Origin: Jackrogersella multiformis
Lineage: Eukaryota > Ascomycota > Sordariomycetes > Xylariales > Hypoxylaceae
Direction: 5' to 3'
NCBI GenBank assembly: GCA_902806575.1
Contig: CADCXD010000011.1
Coordinates: forward strand, 682,001-746,000
Length of the DNA: 64,000 bases
This document shows, piece after piece, positions 1 through 13,486 of this stretch; position 1 is the first letter of the stretch, and each line of letters opens with the position of its first letter. A program made the translations under genes and the position numbers. The notes below the pieces were generated by a model, which saw nothing but the letters and a program-made list of their open reading frames with translations, was not told where the DNA came from and ran no database searches.

Positions 1-2907
1 GGCCGTTCCGTACTGGATGATTCATTGAAGTCATCCATTTTGGATGGAATATTATTATTAAATCCTCGAGGGAAGTTAAAAGGAAACGTCTCTCAGGGAG
101 TTACAGATTAAGTGTGAATGGAACCTTAGCTAGTGTAGAAGCGTGAGGGGCGGGATCCATCCCTTTTATAAGAGATGGAAAATCATCCTTGAAGCTCTAG
201 CCCAGTTGTCATCGGCAACAAGCTAATCTGGTAAGGGGTCCCATTGGCTAACACGAGGATGGTAGAAGTGTTTGAGAAGTCGAGAAGTCGAGAAGGCACT
301 GGATGGATGCCGATGGCGGAACCACCTTGATTTCCTATTCGAGTTAAACTCCATTGTTATGAGAAGTAGGATAAGCCTGGCAATACCAAATTTGGAAACC
401 AAATAAAGCTTAATCTACACGGTTTTTTTTCTCAAAGCGCGAGGGCGCGAGTCGAGTAAATATTTTAGACGCAGGAGCTCTCTCGGCGAATCTCGGTGTT
501 CACGAGGACCCACAGGACCGGGCCCGTAAAATCGGGGGCCACACGGATCGAATTCGAGAGCCGGGTCGTGACAATTAACAGCGTTAAGAGTAGGTTGATG
601 TTAATTGAGAAGCACAAAAAACCATTAATTCAACAACGATCTACATAATGATATATTTTGACAATTAAACATCACCTGAATTGCTCGACATTATGAGGAG
701 ATGGTTGAGAAGGAGATTGAGTGGTGTTGTTGTGAAGAGTTGAACCACATTCGATTATGGGTCCTCGAGCCGCAAACTCTCAGGGATCTCAGGGGTCCAT
801 CAGAACTCCCAGGGGTCCCACTCTTACGATTTTAAGTGGCGGGTCCACAAAACAGGAAAATTCAGCTAGGTGTGATACTTACCTAATCCGGTAAGTCCCG
901 AGTAGACGGAAGCCAGTGAATCAACTTGTTAACTCTCATTTGTAGATTGACGTTTCATTTTGTGCCTTGTGTTCCTCTGGTTCCTTTTTAGCATTCCAAA
1001 AGAGGAGTCTCTAATGCAGTCATTAATACTTAATATAGAGTATAATTATAATAGATACAACTCTAGGTAAGTAGATAAGTAAGTAGATAAATGTCAATCT
1101 GGTTCATTTTTTTTAAGGTATTTAATTTTTAAACAATGCTGCTTACTGAGAAAAGCGGGTCACGATATCTTATCGACAACGGTAGAGCGCGGGCTGAACC
1201 GGGAAACGAATTATCTCCTGTGGGCCCCTGATAATACGATGACGAGACAGCAACTTCCTCGTCCGGGTACCCTAGGTTTACACTAGGTTGATCCTTTACT
1301 GACTTGCGTGTGCTCCTAATAACATTCTACTTATGTACAATATTGATGTTAGAAGTCTTGGCAGTTTAAAATACCTCTCTTCTTTGAGCAGCGACATCGG
1401 GTGGCATGGCTGGAAGGGAAGAGATTGCGATTTGGATATGACCTCATGCCTAATGCTCCTTTGGTGAATTAATCCATGTTACATTACCCATGATAGACGA
1501 GTCTGTCATGGAGAAACCTCAACGTTATACGCCACCGAACATGACATTCTGTGTTCGAGATTTGACTCTTAAGGTCGATAGAATCATCGAATAAAGTCTA
1601 GCTCAGCCACGATGCGGGATCCCGTGCTTTCGGTGACGCTCCCCGTTGACCGCTGAACCTTGTCACCGTGAATTTTATTTATCTGGTCCGAGCGGTATGG
1701 AAGCCCGGACCAGCTTAGTTAGATCGGACGGATGGACGGAGACTTGTATCCTCGGCATAGAGCGCGATCTGACCATGGATACAAAAAGCTTGAATATTTG
1801 TTTATCACCAGCTGGCTGTCCAACAACTCATCGGGCACCAATATTTCATGCAAATTTTCGGTTATATACCTACCTGGTTTATAATTAATCACAGGAGGCC
1901 TAACTTATGAATCGTCAATGGCCGGTCTTCTACTACAAGAACATTACAACGCAAGCGTCACTTATCTTGTCATTTCAGTTACAGTTTACAAAGCAAGACC
2001 AAAGGATCACGCTTCTGTTAAGAACTCTCATTAGGAATTAGATACCAGAATCCAAGGAGGAATCTTGTTAGGGGGGATCATAAGTACCTCGGTAGGAGAG
2101 CTACAGGATTCGACGATTTGGGCTATTATCTGAACCCTACCTAGGTAGCTAGTTGGGTAGCCGTGACGCTAGAACAGGAAATACTCGACATTGACAGGTG
2201 GATCGAGGCCCCTTTTAGTTTCAAGAGTCAACAGACTATCCATGAATACACGTGGAGAGCCTTATAAGCATGTGAGAGGACTTAGGCATATAGATCTTGA
2301 GAATGAAGGCATATTCTCTAATCTCGTGTAAGAGCACCTACGCATACAGCTTAGTACCGCTCATTAAGGTTGAGTATGAGCTGCTCAATGACCCAGGATG
2401 CTTAGTACTTACTCTACTTGAAAAGCGCTTATACATTCAGAGGAAATAATTAGCTTGCCGGTCAAATTACCTATGACCTATTTAAAGATGTGGAGTTATG
2501 TTGCAAGTTACCTTACGATGTATACCCAGATAAATTTTTGCTATATTAGGGAGCGCACTAGCAGGCCAATATGAACTATCGAGATCCATTTCCAAAACCC
2601 TAAGACCGGGTTTAGCATCGGAAATGCAACGGCATGCGAGCAACTCGTAGTTTAGACATTTTACCATTTTATCATACTCTATAGAGACTAGATGAACGAC
2701 GCGTTGGAGTAGAGGGGAGATGAAAACGAGCCTCGGGGCCGTGCCAAGTGTACATGGGCTCAAAATATAATACATAATCCGAATTCCCTTATACACAAGA
2801 GGAAGCAACGCCGATTTTCCCCATGCCGGCTTTGAAAAGCAGAGCCGACGAGCCCGTCCCACCCCCCTTGCACGCACTGACCAGTCTTAAAAGTCCGTGT
2901 GGTACTT
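1..2907. other. Intergenic, no gene seen
   Basis: No reading frame here looks coding on either strand; the longest ones (about 80-130 codons) have no recognisable motif and no plausible splice partners. Visible content: a T-run near 423-430, short tandem GAGAAGTC-like units near 275-295, and CCTAGG-centred palindromes near 1271 and 2134. The right end is the 3' side of the EF-Tu gene. Confidence 0.6.
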
Positions 2908-4363
2908 TTATTGGATGACTCGCGTAATGATACCGGTCGCGACGGTTCGACCACCCTCGCGAACGTTGATTTGTTGACCAACCTCGATCGCAATAGGGTG
3001 GTGTAGAGTGGCGACCATCTCGACGTTGTCGCCAGGCATGACTGATTTGCTCTTGTCCTCACAGTCGTCAGGGAAGTGGAGCGCGCAAGCCTCGTCGGCG
3101 GTTCGCAGGTAGACCTGAGGTCGGTAGTTCTCCACGAAGGGGGTGTGTCGACCACCTTCCTCCTTGGTCAAGACGTAGAGGGAGACCATGAACTTGGTGT
3201 GAGCCTTCATGGTGCCGGGCTTGACGAGGACCATACCTCGCTTAACGTCCTCTCGTCGGACACCTCGCAGGAGCAGACCCGAGTTGTCTCCAGCACGCGA
3301 TTCCTCGCAGGACTTCTTGAAGGTCTCGATATCGGTGACCTTGGTCTTGATGATCTCGGTACCCTTTCCAATCAACTCGACATCCTGGTCCCTCTTTAGG
3401 GTACCTCGCTCAACACGACCGGAGGCGACTGTTCCACGGCCAGCGATGGAGAAGACATCCTCGACGGACATCAAGAAAGGCTTGTCCAGGTCACGCTCCG
3501 GGGTAGGGATCCACTCGTCGACGGCCTTCAACAGCTCATCAATCTTGGTGTTACCGATATCGTCCCGTCTGCCCTCCAAAGCGCACAGGGCAGAACCCAT
3601 GATGACGGGGGTCTCGTCGCCTTCGAATCCGTAGTGGGTGAGCAGCTCGCGCATTTCCATCTCGACCAATTCCAACATCTCAGGGTCCTCGATGGCGTCG
3701 ATCTTGTTGACGAAGACGACGATCTTCTGAACACCGACCTGGCGGGCGAGAAGAAGATGTTCTCTCGTCTGAGGCATCTGACCATCGGAAGCAGCAACGA
3801 CAATGATAGCACCGTCCATGTTGGCGGCACCAGTGATCATGTTCTTGATGTAATCGGCGTGACCAGGACAGTCGACGTGGGAATAATGCCGGTTGTCTGT
3901 AGAATATTCGATGTGCGCAGTAGAAATAGTGATACCACGCTTTCGCTCTTCGGGCGCCTTGTCGATAGCGCCATATTCGAGGAAGCTCGCCAGCCCCTTC
4001 TCGGCCTGTCTCTTTGTGATAGCAGCAGATAGGGTAGTCTAATTTGGACGCAATGGTCAGATCCAAGGTGCTATGCTATGGATGGAACACTCCAGTTCTA
4101 TGCCGTAATAATGCGTACATAATAAATCGCAAATAATGTCTGTAACATACCTTGCCATGATCAACGTGACCAATAGTACCAACGTTAACATGAGGCTTCG
4201 TCCTCTCAAATACTGCTGCGTATGATCGTGTGATGTTGAGGGCTGCGACTACATTCTGCTGTCGCCGCACGGCAAATTGTAACGGGTTGGTGGCGCTGCC
4301 GGATCTGAGGGATTGACGAGAGGCTCGCAAGAATGGCGCCAGTGATCGCGAAAACGCCGACAT
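2908..4363 (-). CDS. tuf1: Mitochondrial translation elongation factor Tu
   Basis: GTP-dependent factor that carries aminoacyl-tRNA to the mitochondrial ribosome. Two exons, 4363-4151 and 4038-2908, give 447 aa. The start at 4363 opens an Arg/Ser-rich, acid-poor N-terminus (about residues 1-48) that fits a mitochondrial presequence. Mature EF-Tu follows with the G1 loop GHVDHGKT (65-72), DCPGHADY (G3) and NKID (G4), then domains II and III, ending in ITRVIQ. The 112-nt intron splits the G1 loop exactly between Lys71 and Thr72 and is bounded by GTATG and TTAG. Length and order match bacterial-type EF-Tu plus a targeting peptide; nothing is broken. Codon use is strongly biased toward C-ending codons, as expected for a highly expressed gene. 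Function is certain from sequence; mitochondrial location is inferred from the presequence and the bacterial-type body. Confidence 0.97.
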
Positions 4364-5270
4364 CTTGATTAATGCCCCCTTATAGCCCAAAGGAATATTC
4401 CAATTGAGACGAAAAGAAGGGACTAGTGATGGATGTCGTGGGATGGGGGATGGGGATATAGACAACTTTACGGTATAGAGATAATAAAAATTAAAAGTTT
4501 CCTAATAGCTACTAGAAAAATTTCATTGAAAGTTACTGTGCCACGCTCATTGGTCACGCAGATCCGCAATTCCTTATCTAATCATTATTTGTACTCGATA
4601 AGAGGAGTTACCCCGCTAAATGAGAGACCTCAAACCCACATTTTACGTATCAAAATAACAACCTAGGAACACCTTCCTAACAACATATTATAACTTTTAG
4701 TAACATAGAAAGTAAAAATAACTTAATGCTTTTAAGAGGTACGAGTGTACCTAGGTAATTTAGAATGAATCGATTCTTATTCTTGATAATTTTAAAGTAC
4801 CGCGAGAATATACGTATCTTTGACATATGTACAATAACCTACGAATCTTATGCGGGCACCCTTTTCTTAGTGTTTGGTGGGGAAAATAATATGCTAACTT
4901 TATAACCTTATAAAACATACAATTCGCAATCCCTTTTAATCCGTTTTCAAGTTACTGTTCTAATTCAATTTACTATAAGGGTAGTATACTTAAATTATTT
5001 TTTCAATTTTAATTTCGTTATAAAGTTGGCAAGTTTTGGCTATTTTTGGTGGGGAAATTGAGAGGGTCCGCATAAGAGGTAAGTAAGAGTAGATAATTTC
5101 AAGAGGAAACTAACAATAAGCAGTAGACATAAGTATTCTAAGTTTATATACACTTTAGTCTAAGAGAAGGCCAACTACGAAACAGCATAACCAGACCTCT
5201 AACATGCTCCCCAAACTACACCAAGTAGTTAGGTAAAAAGATCATAAAATCGGAAAGCAAGGTCCCAGGT
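4364..5270. other. Intergenic, AT-rich; upstream of EF-Tu
   Basis: AT-rich spacer holding the EF-Tu promoter side on the right of that gene and the 3' side of the GFA gene. One TACCTAGGTAA palindrome lies near 4748. No coding frame or RNA gene recognised. Confidence 0.6.
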
Positions 5271-6518
5271 CTAAATGACATCGAAGTCCGGCGCCTCGCC
5301 ATACTCCTCCATCGCCCACGCCTTGTGGCCCTCCACCACCGCCCCCACGAACTCCGGGTCGTACTCCATCGCGTCATCCACCCACGCCGGCTTGCCCGCC
5401 CTCCAGGTGACCCAGTTCAAGGCCTTGGCGCCCTCCGGCGCTCTCAGGAGGCCCAGCGCCACGTTCAGCACCTCCGTCTCCTCCGACGGGCTGCGGTGCG
5501 TGCACTTTATGAACACGGTGGCGCCGCACGTCCCGCAGAAGCCCCTCGTGACGTCCTCGGACGACTTGTAGATCTTCGTCGTGCCGATGCGCAGGTCCGG
5601 CGGCACCTCCGGCTGCAGCACCGCGCGCGGCAGCAGCACCCACGGCACGCCGTGCGCGCTCGTCACCAGCCGGCAGTCGCGGCAGAAGTCCAGGAACGCC
5701 TTCCACTTGCGCGGGTCGGCCGGCGAGACGTACTGGCCCATGTAGGGGTCGGCGCGCACCGCGTCCGACGGCCGCGGGATCGAGAACGAGACCCCGCCGC
5801 ACAGGCACTCGGCGCGCAGCCGCTCCTCGCCGCCCGCCCCCGTCGCCAGCGCGCTCTCCGTCGTGAAGTCGTGGTCCAGGCTCACCTCCGTCAGCTTCTC
5901 GCCGCCCACGCTCGGCAGCCAGGTCAGCATGCCGCCGTCGCCCGCCGACTTGGGGAAGCCCACGCCGCGGAACCGCCAGAACACCGGCGCGTCGAACAGC
6001 GAGACGTCGATGACCCACTGCGCCGCCCACGCCTCGTAGTGGCCGTTGTGCGCGCCGCACTGCGTATTTATTAGACCTAGGTATCTTTTCCATCTCCGCT
6101 AGGAGGTACGGTGTAACATTTGTATAAATCTCGTAATTCTAGGCAGATATATAAATTAAGTATATATAAAAAGACATACCGTGGGGCAGAAGAGGCGCTG
6201 GCCGTGGCCGCCGGGGCCGCTTCCGGGGGTCTTGAACACGGACAGGTTGGCGGAGCCGGAGGTCCACTCGGGGGCGATGCCCTGTGGCAGCGAGACGTGG
6301 TAGCTGCCGAAGGTGCCGTGCGAGTAGCGGCACAGCGAGCAGCTGCACATGTACGCGTTCAGCGGCAGGAACGAGGTCGGCATCGTGATGCTGAACTGCA
6401 CGTTGCCGCAGTGGCACCGCGCCGAGAACGTCTGGCTCTCCTGCGGTTCGGCCTCGGCGACCTTGTCCCGGTTGTAGAAAATGACGAGGTTGTCGAGCGT
6501 GGTCATCGTGGCATCCAC
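5271..6518 (-). CDS. Tandem GFA/CENP-V-fold zinc protein
   Basis: Two exons (6518-6180, 6059-5271; 120-nt intron) give 375 aa. Two glutathione-dependent formaldehyde-activating (GFA, DUF636) zinc domains lie in tandem. Domain 1 has CHCGNVQF (35-42), CSCSLC (58-63) and FCPTCG (110-115). Domain 2 has CLCGGVSF, FCRDC and GFCGTCG. The intron cuts the first CPTC knuckle between Thr113 and Cys114, and splicing restores it, which confirms the model. GFA domains bind structural zinc through such CxC/CxxC sets; most fungal members have no proven substrate, so S-hydroxymethylglutathione chemistry should not be assumed. Exon 2 is very GC-rich compared with its flanks, which creates long open frames on the other strand. 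An alternative start at Met5 is possible. Confidence 0.9.
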
Positions 6519-8334
6519 CCCTGTTGCTTCTTCTCTTTTTCTTCCCCTTTTTCTTCCTGTTTTTCTTTTCTTTTCTTCTTATCTTATCTCCTTATACTTG
6601 TATAAGTATGAGCTATAGTCCGAAAGCTCAAAATCTGCAATTCTGATAGGTTAGGTAATGCTATTGGCTGGCCTCGGAAGAAGAATTTAACTAGTCATGA
6701 GAATAGTAGGTGTAGGTTTTGGGAGGTTGAATGATGATGGCACTCTGACGCAAAGAGCAAACTATTCTGTTTCGTAACAAATATATAGGTAGGTCAGTAT
6801 AGACACGGTTGTCATAACTAATATGTCGTATAAATTGTCGCCGCAAGGGCGGACCTTGTCGTTTGTATTACATATACGCTGACTACTTGTGTATAACCGA
6901 CTTTGCTGTACGAGTCGTCCAATCAACTCGGTAGAGCGGCCGATAGCGACGGAGACCGCAAGTTGCGGCGCATGCCTACATGGGCAGGATGCTTCATCGT
7001 ATTATAGTCTTTTCAAGCTCGCAACTAAGAAAAGATCAAGGATTCGTTAGTACCAAGAGGACGGAACCAGCCTGTACTAAGAACGCATGAGTGTTGCGAT
7101 TAGAATGCATCTTGCACCAACGTGCATTCTCGCCTACCTAGGTACTTAACCCTCAAGAGCCAAGGTCTAGACTTGAAGCCAAGATTAGATGATTTGGAGA
7201 ACGATCGTAGAATTCCCCTAATCGTTCGAACTTGAATGCCATGGATGCGGTAATTGGGTAGAGGAGATCTGACATACATATAGTGTAGATACGCGATGTC
7301 ACACATGCCTCTTCAGCTCAAAGATGAAATTATTGACATCATAGGGATAGATGACTGGATACTACAGCAGCATCATAACGGAATTATACGACTAGGTACC
7401 TAGTACCTAGGGGACGGCCCGCCGAAAAATAAAAGATAGCTCCTTGATGGTTAGGTACATAGCCAGCATTGTGACCAAGCAGCAGTTATGCGCGCTATGC
7501 ACCCTACTTCGTCTGCAATCATACACCGAACGGCTTAAAATCACCGGTTGTCTTCCTTTCTCGTCGCGTGCGATGGGCCGGAAGGCTTTTACTATGATGT
7601 GTCATATTATGTACGGATGGTTACATATAGATCGGTGCTTTTTATTACCTATCATATGCTTAGGTACCTACCTAGGTAGGTAGGCAAGTAATTGATCGGC
7701 CAGATCGTAATTGCCGTATAGGACGTCCCGGGGAATCGAGGAGTCGGGGGGTCTTGTAAGTGAAGATCTCTTTTGTTCCAGCTGGCTAGTGAGAGTGAAC
7801 CTGCGCATAATCTATAGTTAGAGGACGAATAGGGAAGAAGTGCTCTGGGTCCGAGCTATGTGCATTAAGTAGTGTGCGGCACAGCTAACGTCAGCAACTA
7901 TCGACAGCTCCAATCGCTTTACTTACGCTGATCGCCGAAGCTGATAAATATCTCAGACTATTGGGAGTCAATAATTGGGAAGGCTCATACGTATCGTTGT
8001 CACGATCGTGTGTTAGTACGGAAGCAGTACATACCTACTCAAGACACGGAGTAGACGATTTATTCCAAGATACCAGGTCGATAGATACTGTAGCCTAACT
8101 ACTTCGATGAGAATCCCATCTTGACCCTGTAGAATAGAGTCGACACCCATCGTCATCCCAATCATAACGCGTAGCCCGCTTGATAATAAACTCGGTAATA
8201 CTCTACGAGTTGAGATTGTCGCAACTGTTTAAAACACTCAATAACTTGCTTGCTTGTCCCATATAAACATACCCTTAAAAATTACTGCTCGCTCGCTTTC
8301 ATCCATTAGGTAAGAAACGCCGACCCGATATCCC
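6519..8334. other. Intergenic, no gene seen
   Basis: The first 80 bases are CT-rich on the plus strand (GA-rich leader for the GFA gene). The rest is gene-free, with TACCTAGGTA-type palindromes near 7133, 7395-7412 and 7661-7684. Short frames present show no motif. Confidence 0.6.
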
Positions 8335-10779
8335 TCACGGCTTGCCACAAGTAGGCTTCTCGATCCTCGTAAACAAAGAGCTGCTGAAATGCGGCATCTG
8401 AATCGGATTGCGGTACTCGAACTGCTGCCGCTCCATCGTAAACTCGGCGAAGCGGTTTCGTAAGCCACCGTAGGCCGTCATAATATCCGCCTCCTCGGCT
8501 GTCATGCCATCCAAAATGTCATTCTCCATCTCTACCTTGGTTTCGCCGTTCGGGTGTGGAACTGTCACCCAGTCGTTGAGCGACTTCCAAGGCCTCTCGG
8601 CGCACGTGCAAGTCGCCCACTCGCCCTCGCCTTCCGAGTCGAAATTCGGCGCGGGTGGCATGACGCCCTCGTCGAGATACGCTCGTATGTGGCCGATCGT
8701 GCAGAGCGAGATGCACGATAAGGTGCAGTGGCCCTCCGCTTTCTGCTCGACGATGCTGGCTTGCGAGAACTTGCGCGTCATCTTCAGAGCGGAGCGAAGA
8801 GGCGTGACCGGATCGAGGTTATTGGATAAGAATAGGACGGGGAAACTGGTTTCGATGGGTTCTTGTTTATGAGCTGGATTGTCGTCCCAGCGCATCGGCG
8901 GGTCTTTTGTTTCGATATCCCACCCGTTGCAGCCCAGGTTGAAGCCAACGTTCATCCACTAAGATCGTTAGCGAACTTCTTACGTGTTGAGATGAGACGT
9001 TACATTAGGTACTTACAACATCCGCAAATGAGGAAAAATTGGCCATGGCCTCAAAACGTGTCTGAAGCGACTCGAGATCATCGTTGAGCTGCTGTACATT
9101 AGCACTAACCTCCAAAGTCTCACCGAGTTGCGGCTTTCTTAGGTACCTTGTATCGTTTATCACTACATCCGATAACCTTCTGGGCATCATCCGGCCATTG
9201 GGGTAAGGTTATATTGTGACAGAATATTGTTGGAGATGAAACAGCCGTTAGGCCATCCAACTGGCCGTCAGCGATGGCTTTAAGAAGTATAGCAATGGCA
9301 GGAAAACCAGGGATAGGCGTATACAGGGCTGAGAAAATGAGCATCTTAATGTCGCTGGCCGTTATCAAGAGAGGAATATTTGCGTTATGGGGCAAAACAA
9401 TGGCAGGCTCTTTCTCTAGCCAGGCCATAATATCATTGAAGCGTTTCTTGATATCCTCAGGCTTGTCCCCATGCTGTGAGAACTGGCATCGCGATCCTGC
9501 TTCGGCACAATAGGAGAAGAACTTTTCCCAAATTCCATCAGTATCGATGATGGCATTATCCAGAACTGGACCGACATAGTGATCGGCGTCGACGACACCG
9601 TCCAGGATGATTCGGCCGACTTTGTCCGGGAACATAGAGGCGAAGGTAGCTCCGAGTAAAGTCCCGTAGGAAAAGCCCCAGTAGACGAGCTTTCCTTGAG
9701 TGCTATCCGTAGATTCTATTTTTGCCACGGGCTGGAGTTCATCTGTAGTTTCCAGTTTATGCGTGGACTTGGCAGGTTTGACGTCGGAGCCTATTCTCCA
9801 CTGGTCCCAGGCATGGACGATAGAGAGCATATCCCGTGCGACATTCGGGGTATTAGAGTACCTGAGGATACTACCGTCGCCTTCAGCTTCGTCCACGCGC
9901 TTGCAGAGCTTGGAGAGCGCTTTCGACCTGGCGTTAAGCTTGCTGAGAGCGACATTGCTGGAGTTGACTATACCCACGTCGTGACCAGATGTGAGCCAGC
10001 CTAGCCGGTTCAAATAGGCAACATTGCGCCCATCGACCCCGTAAGGGTCGTCAGACGCCGCGAAACAATCAGCTTTAGGCGTAGTAGCCCCAACACCCCG
10101 TGGATCGAAACCGATAACGTCACGGTCCCTACCGACGGCTGCTTGGATCAACTGAGCAGCAGTCAGGGCAAAGTTCGCTCCGCTACCTCCGGGGCCGCCG
10201 GGGTTAACGAGCAGGGGGGACACCGAAAAGGAAGACGGGTCTTCGTTACGGTTGATGCCAGGTTTCAAGACCAGGGCTATGTGGACCTTCGGATTGTCCC
10301 CTGATTCGTTCAACGGCCGGTGGTAATCCATAGGTACGGTTAATCGAGCACATCGGAAATCACTGCCAAATATCGCGAAGCACGGCTGCCAGACGAGTTT
10401 CTCGCTCGGTGTAATCTAGTGCGCGCAAGGCCAGCCATGCCAATGTTAACTACTGGGTACCTAGGATACATTGTCGCGAATCAGCGGCGTCTTTAGGAGA
10501 GCTTACATCTGACCACTCAGTCCATCCTTCGGGAAACCCTGATGGCGACGACGGCGGCGTTTGGTATCCCGAGTCCAGAGTATGAATACCGTAGTAGATG
10601 CGACCATGACCAAAATGACTGACGATTCCAATACCGGATATAATGGCCACAAATACTAAACTTAGTCGTGCCCAGCCCCAATTCGATTTCCTTGACGACA
10701 GTAGTCGAACATCTGGCCGAAGGATATCATCTTGCTTCTCCTTGAGGAGAGGCGAGATTGACGATTCCAGAGACGACAT
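8335..10779 (-). CDS. Membrane-anchored TAP-like alpha/beta hydrolase (S33-type)
   Basis: Four exons (10779-10507, 10415-9147, 9091-9017, 8958-8335) encode 746 aa. A short N-terminal cytosolic stretch is followed by one hydrophobic segment (about residues 36-56), so this is probably a type II membrane or vacuolar/secretory enzyme. The lumenal part matches tripeptidyl-aminopeptidase-like hydrolases: CARLTVPMDYHRP, oxyanion region NPGGPGGSG, FDPRGVG, nucleophile in WGFSYGT (Ser340), then the C-terminal TAP-like half with LDPVTP (Asp588) and EGHCTL (His616). The full Ser-Asp-His triad is present. Family members cleave N-terminal peptides or small esters; the substrate here is unknown. Introns of 91, 55 and 58 nt all have GT-AG ends, and the joins restore conserved sequence (for example WSD|ITPSEKLVW). 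It may be co-transcribed with nothing; neighbours lie more than 1.8 kb away. Confidence 0.9.
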
Positions 10780-13069
10780 TGTTTTCAGGCATCCACAGAT
10801 CGTATATTAGAGAGCAGTTGAAAGGTCATTGAATGAATTATGATTGTTGTTTTATTAGGATGTCGCTTTTCGGGCATCCTACAGCCACCGACTCGGATCG
10901 ACAGGCAACCACCGGTTCTGATCGATAGGTACGCAATAGCGAATAAGGAAGCTGGCTGGCTGGGCAGTTATTAGCAGTTATTGGCGGTATTGGCGAGTAC
11001 CTAGTGTAGGTAGGTAGCCTAACATAGTATGCCTCATTTATCCATGGTAGATAAGGTAGATCATAACCGATTCGCCAATGACTGTGCCTCTCAGCCACTT
11101 CCACCACTGCAACCAAAGCTAGGTGACATCTATAACCCTAAGGTAGAATAAAAAAGGCGAGATGTTGGAGTTAATTAATTAATTAATTAGTGGAATATAT
11201 CAGTGATAGAGCCGCTAAGGTTGGATTTTACGGAAACCAATAATCCCTACGACTAGGTACCAACGTAAGGTACCAAAGTAGTTTAGTGGCTTAATCGATA
11301 TTATTATTGGAGGTTGCAAACACGAAGAGATCCATGGACATGGTTACCGTGCGAGCACTGTGTGAATACTATATAAAGATAAAAGGGGTCCAAGTTTACC
11401 CCAATTACCCCGTCTTCTCAGCTTCTTTAATTGTTATTAGTAAAACGTCCACGGAAGCTTAAGATGCCATAGCCATGGGATGACATACACCACGGATGCT
11501 TTAGGCATCGAATCCTAAAGCATCGAATCTCTATTAGAAGAAAAAGAGAGACGCACGTGGAGATGTGCTAAAATCCGGCCAAGAAAATTAAGCGTTTCTA
11601 GTCCCTGAGCAGTCCTGAATTAGTTTTCCAACCATCTCTTGGCTTTGCTTCATCAAACGTCCCCATTGTGGTAGGGGTAATGCGAATAAGAGCCGTTCGC
11701 TATGTAACTTGGCAATCGTCCTTAGCATGAATCAAGCTCTAGATTTACAGATCTCCCATCTCTTGGTTTATTTTGGTCATTTTGGTATTTCTCGGGTTTG
11801 GTTCTTTTGGCCAGGTCCGCGATCTGCTCCTCTCATCCAAACTCCCGATGCTATTCATAGCAACTCACGTTGTGTGATCTACAACTCCTTATCCATGATA
11901 TTGTATGTATTTTTGAACGCCTATAATAGTTCTCATCTTTAGCTCGTATTACTACCTAAGTACTCTTCTAGCTGACTTCTCCGTGAGAATGAGCTAGCGA
12001 ATACCTAGTGTACTAGGTAGACTAAAGGCTTGAAGCGATTAAGCCTCATGCTAATTTAATCCCTACAATGTCAGTCACTCCCCAGTAGGTAGTGTAGTGA
12101 GTCTTTCGAATCTTCCACGTACAATCCTACCTCTCAATTTAAAAAGAGGACGCCCAACCTGCAGCCTTGGCTGTACTAGTCATGTTCATTATCAAAACAA
12201 AGCGTCTGAGAGCTTAATCTAGATCGTCATTGGTATCCTATGAGATGAGCGAACTGGCGAGTTAGCGAATCACTGGGCGGCAAAGCTTGAACGTGCTGGG
12301 CGTGGGGAGAAGGGGTGCCTGGTCGCTTGGCAGGTCTCAAGACTGACTGACCCGCCCTAGATTGATACTCATCTCACACAAACGCCTCTTGCCTTTTGTA
12401 ACTACACTACCATAGTATGCAAGAATCTCCACGCTCTGCGCGCTGTCGCATTGACCGATCTACGGCACTTGGCGGGTTTAGCCAAGAGCCTCACTGTCAC
12501 GTACTTAGAACGGTCTTAGTTACTTCCGCGGTTTGTTTTCTCTCCTATCCCCAGTTGGTCTTGCGTTTCAAGCGTCGATAACGTTGTTTGGACTCCGCTT
12601 CCAATGACGAGCGAGCTGGAGCAGCTGGAGTAGGTAGGCCTGAGAGAGCAAAAGAGATCTCCCCGTAGACATGATACACCAAACAGATATTTTTAACATC
12701 TATATCCCAAGGAGAAACACCTTGGCATCGGAGGAAGAACAGGTCTCCCATGTCGTTCACCTTCCTTGGCTACTTGGCGTTCGAGGTCCCGACTCGATCG
12801 TTAGCAATACCCGAAGATCTAGGATGCTGAACCTTCGACGTATATGAAGGTCGTCGTCGGCCCCCGACATGAGTAAGATTTAGAATCACTCAGCTGTGCT
12901 CAAGTCAATCGTCCTAACTTTTCGTTTCCGGTCTCTTCCATATTCTTTCTTTAGAAACAGAACTAATTCTGCCTTTTGCTTCTTTCCGCTGGTCGCTTTA
13001 TACTACCGTAATAGCTATTTCCTCCCTCTTCTATAACTTAACAACCAAAAACAACAACAAATAGCCAAG
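10780..13069. other. Intergenic, no gene seen
   Basis: Gene-free region between the divergently placed hydrolase (-) and the secreted-protein gene (+), so it holds both promoters. It carries a TTAATTAA run (11171-11189) and several TACCTAG-type motifs. The last 150 bases before the 13070 start are CT-rich, then CAA-rich (near 13041-13063), a common leader pattern in fungi. Confidence 0.6.
11171..11189. repeat. (TTAA)n simple repeat
   Basis: Near-perfect TTAA tandem run in intergenic DNA. Confidence 0.85.
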
Positions 13070-13445
13070 ATGGTTAGCTATAGGATGATTGCCGTTGCCG
13101 GCTTCCTCGCCAGCGTTAACGCCCTTCCCTTGAACATCAACCTTGGCGCCTACTCCCCCGCATTGTACGTACCGGTCTGTGCGGATATATAGCTATTCAA
13201 GACATCTAACCAATATACAGGGTGGTCGGTGATGGTGAAATTTCATTCGGTGGAGGTCAGGATGTGACGAGTCTGATGAACGCTTTGGAGGGTGCCGCAG
13301 TCAACGCCGCTACCGGAACAGCCAACAACAACAATAATAATAATGTTGCTGCCGCCGCCGTACCTGTAGCCAACACCAACAACGCCGCCGCCGTTACGCC
13401 AGCCGACGCCCCGGTCGACGACACTGTTGTAGCCGTTCAAAGCAA

Positions 13446-13486
<41 letters not shown>

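Noticed and set aside
5325..6093. Long open frames on both strands across the GFA gene (249 and 239 codons)
   Set aside because: They are shadows of the GC-rich GFA exon; Arg/Ala/Gly-rich translations with no motif, while the GFA frame has all zinc-binding Cys.
8335..9190. Treating the two pieces of the TAP-like hydrolase as separate genes or a pseudogene
   Set aside because: GT-AG introns of 55 and 58 nt with branch-point words reconnect all pieces in frame and restore the catalytic Asp and His.
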